Assembly (NCBI GenBank): GCA_002721105.1
Contig: PBJL01000031.1
Location: forward strand, 196,581-203,333
From: Acidiferrobacteraceae bacterium
GTDB lineage: Bacteria; Pseudomonadota; Gammaproteobacteria; Arenicellales; UBA868
Reading direction: 5' to 3'
DNA: 6,753 bases
Part shown: piece after piece, positions 1-4,585 of the stretch
How the letters are laid out: each line of letters begins with the position of its first letter
Numbering within the stretch: position 1 is the stretch's first letter
Made by a program: the position numbers and the translations under genes
The notes under the pieces: generated by a model
The model's input: only the letters and a program-made list of their open reading frames with translations
Told to the model about the DNA's origin: nothing
The model's database searches: none

Positions 1-68
1 GCCTCAATCATTCATCCGCACTTGTGCGCGAGCATGTGTCATGGGCATTGCAACAACATAATCACTAA
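1..68 (+). CDS. queG: C-terminal end of epoxyqueuosine reductase QueG (partial, 5' part outside window)
   Basis: Reading plus-strand codons from base 3 gives 21 residues ending in a TAA at 66-68. The stretch SALVREHVSWALQQ resembles the last helix of QueG proteins, which typically end in a segment like 'LVREHxxWAL' belonging to a HEAT-like C-terminal repeat. QueG is a cobalamin and 4Fe-4S dependent cytoplasmic enzyme that reduces epoxyqueuosine to queuosine at the wobble position of certain tRNAs. Its catalytic and iron-sulfur domains lie left of the window, so only the tail can be judged. The context supports the call, since queG lies near orn in several gammaproteobacteria (recalled, not checked). 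The gene converges on orn, with 13 nt between the stop codons. The identification rests on a short match from memory, so confidence is moderate. Confidence 0.72.
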   Translation, partial: LNHSSALVREHVSWALQQHNH

Positions 69-85
69 TTCCCGATATAAATTAG
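65..85. repeat. Short inverted repeat spanning the convergent queG and orn stop codons
   Basis: CTAATT at 65-70 and AATTAG at 80-85 form a perfect 6-bp inverted repeat with a 9-nt spacer. The left arm contains the queG TAA and the right arm contains the reversed orn TAA. It could fold as a weak hairpin in both converging transcripts. On the plus strand it is followed by a pyrimidine-rich stretch at about 88-107. The stem is AT-rich and no clean U tract follows on the minus strand, so it does not meet the usual standard for an intrinsic terminator. Part of the symmetry arises simply because both genes end in TAA. Confidence 0.3.
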
Positions 86-645
86 AATTCCTTCTTTTCT
101 ACTTTAAGAAAACAGTCTCGGTAATATCGTAGCTCGTCTACTGACTCTAAAATATCATCTAACGCACGGTGCCGGGCTTTTTTTCTGAACCCGGCAGCAA
201 TATCCGGTCTCCACCGAACCGCTAGCTCTTTCAAAGAACTGACATCAAGATTCCGATAATGCAACCAACTTTCGAGTTGAGGCATGTAGCGAAACAAGAA
301 CCTTCGGTCTTGGCACACCGTATTACCGCACAAAGGAGAACTCTTTTCTGCTACGTGCTCGCGGATAAAATCCAAAGTTAGACTCTCAGCTACTTCCTCG
401 TTGATCTTTGATTTTCTTACTCTCTCCACTAGCCCGGAATCATTGTGAGTTCTTTGGTTCCAGGAATCCATCTCTCCCAAAGTTTCATCACTCTGGTAAA
501 TAGCTAAAACAGGGCCCTCAGAAGTTATATTTAGATCATAATCAGTAACAATTGTAGCTATTTCTATAATTCGATCGTAATCTGGATTAAGGCCTGTCAT
601 CTCCAAGTCAATCCAAACAAGTCGTTCAGATTTTTGATCTGTCAT
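82..645 (-). CDS. orn: Oligoribonuclease (DEDDh 3'-5' exoribonuclease)
   Basis: A 187-residue protein, close to the roughly 181 residues of E. coli Orn and similar along its whole length. Orn is a cytoplasmic enzyme that degrades the shortest RNA fragments, above all dinucleotides including pGpG, to mononucleotides. The DEDDh exonuclease residues are all visible: D13 and E15 in WIDLEMTGL (Exo I), D113 in CQDRRFLF (Exo II), and H159 with D164 in the RHRALDD segment (Exo III). Other family hallmarks are [12 protein letters not shown] near residue 24, [12 protein letters not shown] near residue 65, and [10 protein letters not shown] near residue 133. The ATG at 643-645 places the first motif at the usual distance from the N-terminus. 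No strong Shine-Dalgarno precedes it (only AAGTGA). It follows pnp on the same strand after 78 nt and so may be read from the upstream transcript. Confidence 0.97.
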   Translation of the reverse strand: MTDQKSERLVWIDLEMTGLNPDYDRIIEIATIVTDYDLNITSEGPVLAIYQSDETLGEMDSWNQRTHNDSGLVERVRKSKINEEVAESLTLDFIREHVAEKSSPLCGNTVCQDRRFLFRYMPQLESWLHYRNLDVSSLKELAVRWRPDIAAGFRKKARHRALDDILESVDELRYYRDCFLKVEKKEF

Positions 646-670
646 AATGTTTCACTTGGTTACGTTAAAC

Positions 671-691
671 ACCTAAATTGGGCATCTAGGC
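671..691 (-). other. Potential small RNA hairpin between pnp and orn
   Basis: In the minus-strand transcript, GCCTAGAT (691 to 684) can pair with ATTTAGGT (678 to 671) around a 5-nt loop GCCCA. This gives an 8-bp stem that includes two G-U pairs. The G-U pairs become A-C mismatches on the other strand, so the fold is possible only for RNA made in the direction of pnp and orn. No U tract follows, so it is unlikely to be an intrinsic terminator. It could protect the pnp mRNA end, act as a processing site, or be chance. Confidence 0.3.
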
Positions 692-723
692 TTTATGAGT
701 CAAGAGCGGAATAAATATTCAGT

Positions 724-2820
724 CTAACTACTCGAGTCTTCAACTGCTTTCATACTCAAACGAACCCGGCCCTGCTTATCCACTTCCAAAACTTTAACCT
801 TCACCGAATCGCCTTCGCTCAAGACATCACTCACGTTATTAACTCTTTCATTGGATATTTGAGATATATGAACTAACCCGTCCTTGCCAGGTAAAATATT
901 TACAAACGCCCCAAAATCCATTAACCGTACGACACGCCCTTCGTATATAGCGCCGGCCTCCACATCTGCAGTAATTTGCTCAATACGACGCCTAGCCTCC
1001 TCAGCGCCAGCTCGATCAATGGTCGCAATTTTCACCGTTCCATCATCTTCAATGTCAATCGTCGCTCCCGTTGCTTCTGATAGCGCACGGATAGTTGAAC
1101 CTCCTTTCCCTATGACATCCCGAATTTTATCCGTTGGAATCTTAATAGTAGTGATTCTCGGCGCATAGTCAGACATTTCCTGCCTTGGGCTAGAGATTGC
1201 CTTATTCATTTCCGAAAGAATATGAATCCGGGCGTTTTTTGCCTGGTGAAGTGCTTGATCCATAATTTCCTTATCTATACCCTCGATCTTTATATCCATC
1301 TGCAAAGCAGTCACCCCGTCCATAGTGCCAGCCACTTTGAAATCCATATCTCCTAAATGATCCTCATCTCCGAGAATATCTGTTAAAACTGCGAAGTCAT
1401 CTTGCTCTTTAATGAGACCCATCGCGACTCCTGCCACGGGCGCTTTGATCGCTACACCCGCATCCATTAAAGAAAGGCTTGCCCCACAAACAGTAGCCAT
1501 CGAGCTTGACCCATTGGACTCTGTTATTTCAGACACCACCCTGAGTACATAAGGAAATTCTTCTAGATTAGGTAGCACTGCCTCTACTGCTCTTTTTGCT
1601 AGTTTTCCATGCCCAATTTCACGTCTTTTAGGTGACCCAACTCTCCCAATTTCGCCAACAGAGTACGGTGGAAAATTGTAGTGCAATAAAAACCGATCTC
1701 GCCTTTCGCCCTCAAGCGCATCGATTATTTGAGAATCCCGATCCGTTCCTAGGGTGGTTACAACGATTGCCTGAGTTTCACCTCGGGTAAACAAAACAGA
1801 GCCATGAGTTCTCGGTAAAATACCGCACTCGATATGAATGGGGCGTACCGTTTCACGGTCTCTACCGTCTATACGGGGTAAGTTATCGAGAATTCTTGTT
1901 CGTACAATTTTCTTTTCTATCTCTTTGATGTCTCGTTTTAATGCTTCCACGGTCTTTGAGCTTACCTCTTCATCCTGATTCGCATGCTGCTCAATCACTT
2001 GGTCACGTATATTCGATAATATTTTCTGCCTCTCAATCTTATCCGGCACCTGATATCCATCGGTAACCTGTGTTTGGATAGTTTCAATATCCTCGCTACT
2101 TAAGGTGCTCACAGAACTCGGTGATTCCCATGCCCATTTCTGGACTCCAACTTCGTTGGCTAGAGAATTTATCGATGCTATCGCGGTCTGCATGGAGTCA
2201 TGGCCAAAAGTAATAGCTTCCAACATTTGACTCTCTGTCAGTTCTTGTGCTTCTGATTCAACCATCAAAACTGCTTTCTCGGTACCTGCAACAACAAGAT
2301 TTAACCTAGATTCTTTAAGCTGCGTTGCTGAAGGGTTCAGAATATAGTCGCCATCTATATAACCTACTCTAGCGGCTCCTATCGGCCCGTTAAATGGGGT
2401 GCCCGCCAATGTCAGTGCTGCAGATGCGCCGATCATTGCAACAATGTCTGGATCTATTTCTGGATCAACGGACATGACACTCGCGATAACCTGTACTTCA
2501 TTCCGGAAACCATTTGGGAAGAGTGGTCGAATTGGTCTATCTATGAGACGCGCAGTGAGTATAGCTTTTTCCGATGGGCGTCCCTCGCGCTTAAAAAAAC
2601 CTCCGGGAATTCGGCCCGCCGAATAGGTTTTTTCCTCATAATCTACAGTCAACGGAAGAAAATCCCGATCACTTGGCTCTTTCGCCGCGACCACTGTAAC
2701 CAAAACAGTAGTATCGCCCATACTCGCCAATACGGATCCAGACGCCTGTCGAGCAATTCGACCGGTTTCAAGATGAATATTATGATCTCCATATTGGAAT
2801 TGTTTTAATATCGCGTTCAC
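724..2820 (-). CDS. pnp: Polynucleotide phosphorylase (PNPase)
   Basis: A 698-residue protein, slightly shorter than E. coli PNPase (711). The enzyme is a homotrimeric 3'-5' phosphorolytic exoribonuclease that releases nucleoside diphosphates and takes part in mRNA decay and quality control. The order is standard: first RNase PH core (about 1-225), an alpha-helical linker (about 235-315), second RNase PH core (about 316-550), KH domain with GKGG at 571-574, and S1 domain (about 622-690). The catalytic segment [15 protein letters not shown] is intact, with D487, D493 and K495 matching E. coli D486, D492 and K494. The phosphate-binding SNGSSS stretch is at 435-440. The start is GTG at 2818-2820: an in-frame stop lies 15 nt upstream at 2836-2838, and a strong AGGAG sits 7 nt before the start. 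The gene follows rpsO after 31 nt and is followed by orn. The tail after S1 is very short (ending EDSSS). Confidence 0.98.
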   Translation of the reverse strand: MNAILKQFQYGDHNIHLETGRIARQASGSVLASMGDTTVLVTVVAAKEPSDRDFLPLTVDYEEKTYSAGRIPGGFFKREGRPSEKAILTARLIDRPIRPLFPNGFRNEVQVIASVMSVDPEIDPDIVAMIGASAALTLAGTPFNGPIGAARVGYIDGDYILNPSATQLKESRLNLVVAGTEKAVLMVESEAQELTESQMLEAITFGHDSMQTAIASINSLANEVGVQKWAWESPSSVSTLSSEDIETIQTQVTDGYQVPDKIERQKILSNIRDQVIEQHANQDEEVSSKTVEALKRDIKEIEKKIVRTRILDNLPRIDGRDRETVRPIHIECGILPRTHGSVLFTRGETQAIVVTTLGTDRDSQIIDALEGERRDRFLLHYNFPPYSVGEIGRVGSPKRREIGHGKLAKRAVEAVLPNLEEFPYVLRVVSEITESNGSSSMATVCGASLSLMDAGVAIKAPVAGVAMGLIKEQDDFAVLTDILGDEDHLGDMDFKVAGTMDGVTALQMDIKIEGIDKEIMDQALHQAKNARIHILSEMNKAISSPRQEMSDYAPRITTIKIPTDKIRDVIGKGGSTIRALSEATGATIDIEDDGTVKIATIDRAGAEEARRRIEQITADVEAGAIYEGRVVRLMDFGAFVNILPGKDGLVHISQISNERVNNVSDVLSEGDSVKVKVLEVDKQGRVRLSMKAVEDSSS

Positions 2821-2827
2821 GCACCTG

Positions 2828-2832
2828 CTCCT
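2828..2832 (-). promoter_or_regulatory. Strong Shine-Dalgarno site that fixes the GTG start of pnp
   Basis: AGGAG on the minus strand lies 7 nt upstream of the GTG at 2818-2820. It is the best Shine-Dalgarno match among the gene starts in this window and supports the non-ATG start. Such a site may compensate for the weaker GTG codon. Confidence 0.85.
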
Positions 2833-2851
2833 AGTTTATGACAAAGTTTCA

Positions 2852-3121
2852 TCATCGTCTTAATCCTAACCGATCAATTAGGGCACGATATCTTTCAACA
2901 TCATTTGTTTTCAAATAATCTAAAAGTTTTCGGCGCTGATTAACCATACGCAACAATCCCTGACGAGAATGATGGTCGCTAGTATGCACTTTAAAATGCT
3001 CTGTTAGATCTTGTATTTTTGTAGTTAATAACGCTACCTGAACTTCTGGCGATCCAGTATCTTTAGAGTTTCTTTGATATTGGCTCACTACTTCTCTTTT
3101 TTGTTCTGCTTTTACAGACAT
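2852..3121 (-). CDS. rpsO: 30S ribosomal protein S15
   Basis: An 89-residue protein, the usual length for S15. S15 binds the central domain of 16S rRNA early in 30S assembly and forms a bridge to the 50S subunit. Recognisable family segments are [14 protein letters not shown] near residues 20-33, [16 protein letters not shown] near 42-57, and RRKLLDYLK near 63-71, ending in RLGLRR. It starts at ATG 3119-3121 with a modest purine-rich site (GAGAGAAAG) just upstream and stops at TGA 2852-2854. The 162-nt gap to truB is the largest in the cluster, which fits a promoter of its own as known in E. coli. In E. coli S15 represses its own translation by binding its mRNA leader; whether that occurs here is inference. 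The very close pnp downstream suggests shared transcription. Confidence 0.98.
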   Translation of the reverse strand: MSVKAEQKREVVSQYQRNSKDTGSPEVQVALLTTKIQDLTEHFKVHTSDHHSRQGLLRMVNQRRKLLDYLKTNDVERYRALIDRLGLRR

Positions 3122-3147
3122 CGTCTTTCTCTCTGCATTTTTGCTAA

Positions 3148-3177
3148 ACCAGTTTCACATTAAATAAGACTGGTGAA
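3148..3177 (-). promoter_or_regulatory. Potential structured leader of rpsO (two alternative stems)
   Basis: In the transcript ACCAGT (3174 to 3169) pairs perfectly with ACTGGT (3153 to 3148) across a 15-nt loop. Further T-A, T-G and A-T pairs are possible inside after one mismatch. An overlapping alternative pairs TTCAC (3177 to 3173) with GTGAA (3158 to 3154). The two stems share bases and cannot form together. The structure ends 26 nt before the rpsO ATG. E. coli rpsO mRNA is autoregulated by S15 through alternative folds in its leader, so this is a reasonable candidate operator, but no S15-binding motif has been demonstrated here. Confidence 0.4.
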
Positions 3178-3192
3178 GCGGTTATTATTTCA

Positions 3193-3210
3193 CACCCAAC
3201 AACCACCCAA
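3193..3210 (-). repeat. Direct repeat TTGGGTG x2 in the rpsO leader region
   Basis: TTGGGTG occurs at 3210 to 3204 and again at 3199 to 3193 on the minus strand, separated by GTTG. The repeats start 11 bp apart, about one helical turn. The stretch is unusually G-rich for this AT-leaning gap. It lies just downstream of the candidate rpsO promoter, around or shortly after the expected transcription start. It could be a protein-binding site or chance. Confidence 0.45.
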
Positions 3211-3213
3211 CGC

Positions 3214-3242
3214 TATATACTTTTTAGATTGATGATTGTTGA
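3214..3242 (-). promoter_or_regulatory. Candidate sigma70-type promoter for rpsO-pnp(-orn)
   Basis: On the minus strand, TCAACA (3242 to 3237; 4 of 6 to TTGACA) and TATATA (3219 to 3214) are separated by 17 bp. Transcription would begin near 3207 and give a leader of roughly 85 nt. A TTGGCA (3255 to 3250) and an AATAAT further downstream are competing elements, but neither has a well-placed partner. The position matches the known existence of an rpsO promoter between truB and rpsO in E. coli. The match is only moderate. Confidence 0.35.
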
Positions 3243-3283
3243 TTCTACTTGCCAAAGAAGGAATCCTCAAGAAAATTGCTTAA

Positions 3284-4198
3284 TTAACCAGAGGTTACCA
3301 GGCGCTGAGGGGCAACTTTACCATCTTCTGTAACCGACCCAATTCCGAGAAACCCTGCATCGCGGGAGTACAAACGTACCCATCCATTGGTTGGCAAATC
3401 TTTAGCCCGAACTGATTGACCTCGGCAAAGATAGAACGCTGCATCTACCGAAAGAGCAACCATTGGTATATGTGATAATGCCTTATCCCCATCCAACAAC
3501 TTCTTTCGACATTCAGATGGAGTTTCTAGATTTTCCAACACTTCCATTCCCAAAGATTGATCCACATCAATATTTGCAACTCGGAGTCTTCGTAAAGCTA
3601 TCACATGTGCGCCGCATCCTAGTAATTCACCAAGATCGTGCGCTAATCCACGAACGTAAAAACCATGCGAGCAATCTAACTCGATTTCCATTTCTTCGCC
3701 TTCCAAACTTAACAGCTCTAGCCGATTCACTACTACTGTTCTAGGAGCTCGATCAATTTCTTTTCCTTGGCGCGCTAAACGATATAGCGGTTGTCCATTT
3801 ACTTTGACTGCAGAAAACATTGGGGGTATCTGCTCTATTGTTCCCTTAAATTTGGTAAGTGCATTCAGTATAGAGTCTTTGCTTGACCTTAATTCTCTTT
3901 TGGAAAGTACTCGACCTTCTGAATCACCAGTATCAGTGGTTTCACCAAGTTTTATTTTTGCCCAATAGACTTTATCTGCATTAAGAAAGAAACTTGCTAG
4001 TTTTGTAGAGCTTCCGAAACAAAGTGGAAGTAGTCCTGTGGCAATTGGATCAAGGCTTCCGGTATGTCCACCTTTTTGCGCATAAAGCAATGTCTTCACT
4101 TTTTGCAGTGCGGCATTAGATGTAATTCCATAGGGTTTATCTAAAAGCAACACGCCATTAACTGCATCACCACGTTTATTATGTGCACGCCTACTCAT
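3284..4198 (-). CDS. truB: tRNA pseudouridine(55) synthase TruB
   Basis: A 304-residue protein (E. coli 314). TruB converts U55 in the T-loop of tRNAs to pseudouridine and also acts as a tRNA chaperone. The N-terminal motif GVLLLDKPYGITSN is at 15-28, and the catalytic aspartate is D50 in GGHTGSLDPIATGLLP. Tyr78 lies in DKVYWAKIKLG, PPMFSAVKVNGQPLY is at 125-139, and the active-site arginine is R183 in SHGFYVRG. GCGAHVIALRRL at 194-205 follows. A small C-terminal RNA-binding region of TruB-C/PUA type spans about 250-304. The residues around R183 deviate from the usual 'SKGTYIRT' (T to F before Tyr181, T to G after R183). The start ATG at 4196-4198 overlaps the end of rbfA by 8 nt, and no good Shine-Dalgarno is present, so translation is probably coupled to rbfA. 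Confidence 0.97.
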   Translation of the reverse strand: MSRRAHNKRGDAVNGVLLLDKPYGITSNAALQKVKTLLYAQKGGHTGSLDPIATGLLPLCFGSSTKLASFFLNADKVYWAKIKLGETTDTGDSEGRVLSKRELRSSKDSILNALTKFKGTIEQIPPMFSAVKVNGQPLYRLARQGKEIDRAPRTVVVNRLELLSLEGEEMEIELDCSHGFYVRGLAHDLGELLGCGAHVIALRRLRVANIDVDQSLGMEVLENLETPSECRKKLLDGDKALSHIPMVALSVDAAFYLCRGQSVRAKDLPTNGWVRLYSRDAGFLGIGSVTEDGKVAPQRLVTSG

Positions 4199-4565
4199 CT
4201 TGAGTTAGATTTATATTAGATTCTGTCTTAAGGTTATCAATCAATTTGCTTAGATAAACCCCTTTCTCTATGCTTGCATCATATCTAAACTCGATGGTTG
4301 GGGTATGCCTAAGATCCAAAACATAACTTAGGTCTTTTCTAAAATAAGAACTTTCTGCGTTCAATAAACTTGTAATATTTTCCTGATTATCTTTAGAACC
4401 CAGAAGAGTGACGAAAACAATAGCACTTTTAAGATCCTTGGTAACTTCTGTTGCCGTAATTGAAAGAAGCCCCATATTCCAATCTGCACACTTTTCACGA
4501 ATAATTCCAGGTAGTGCTCGCTTGATAAGCTCTCCTATTCTGCGAGTGCGGTCAATGCGTTGCAT
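4191..4565 (-). CDS. rbfA: 30S ribosome-binding factor RbfA
   Basis: A 124-residue protein, a little shorter than E. coli RbfA (133). RbfA binds the 30S subunit late in assembly, helps 16S rRNA 5'-end maturation and is linked to growth in the cold. The family pattern is clear: RIDRTRRIGELIKRAL at the N-terminus, a beta strand SITATEVTKDLKSAIVFV at 35-52, and LRHTPTIEFRYDASIEKG at 85-102. The fold is a type II KH domain in which an Ala-x-Gly kink normally replaces GxxG. Here the aligned residues are E71-S72-S73, so the signature is not kept. The gene begins 20 nt after the infB stop with only a weak ribosome site (CAAGAAT) and overlaps truB by 8 nt, consistent with translational coupling along an infB-rbfA-truB transcript. 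Confidence 0.95.
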   Translation of the reverse strand: MQRIDRTRRIGELIKRALPGIIREKCADWNMGLLSITATEVTKDLKSAIVFVTLLGSKDNQENITSLLNAESSYFRKDLSYVLDLRHTPTIEFRYDASIEKGVYLSKLIDNLKTESNINLTQDE

Positions 4566-4585
4566 ATTCTTGATAACTGCTAATT

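Noticed and set aside
17..28. CGCAC-TT-GTGCG inverted repeat as an orn terminator
   Set aside because: Only four base pairs with a tetraloop are feasible and no U tract follows on the minus strand. It lies within queG coding sequence.
4..48. 14-codon minus-strand frame (ATG at 46-48) after orn
   Set aside because: It is very short, and the same bases are better explained as the plus-strand queG tail.
675..703. Promoter for orn from TTGACT (703 to 698)
   Set aside because: The -35-like hexamer is good, but at 16-18 bp spacing the -10 positions (CAATTT or AATTTA) match poorly.
3148..3177. H-type pseudoknot in the rpsO leader using TTCAC/GTGAA and CAGT/ACTG together
   Set aside because: The order of segments fits a pseudoknot, but both crossing loops would be zero nucleotides long, which is sterically implausible. 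The stems are more likely alternatives.
3243..3283. Terminator after truB
   Set aside because: Only 3-4 bp pairings (such as CTTG/CAAG) without a following U tract were found.
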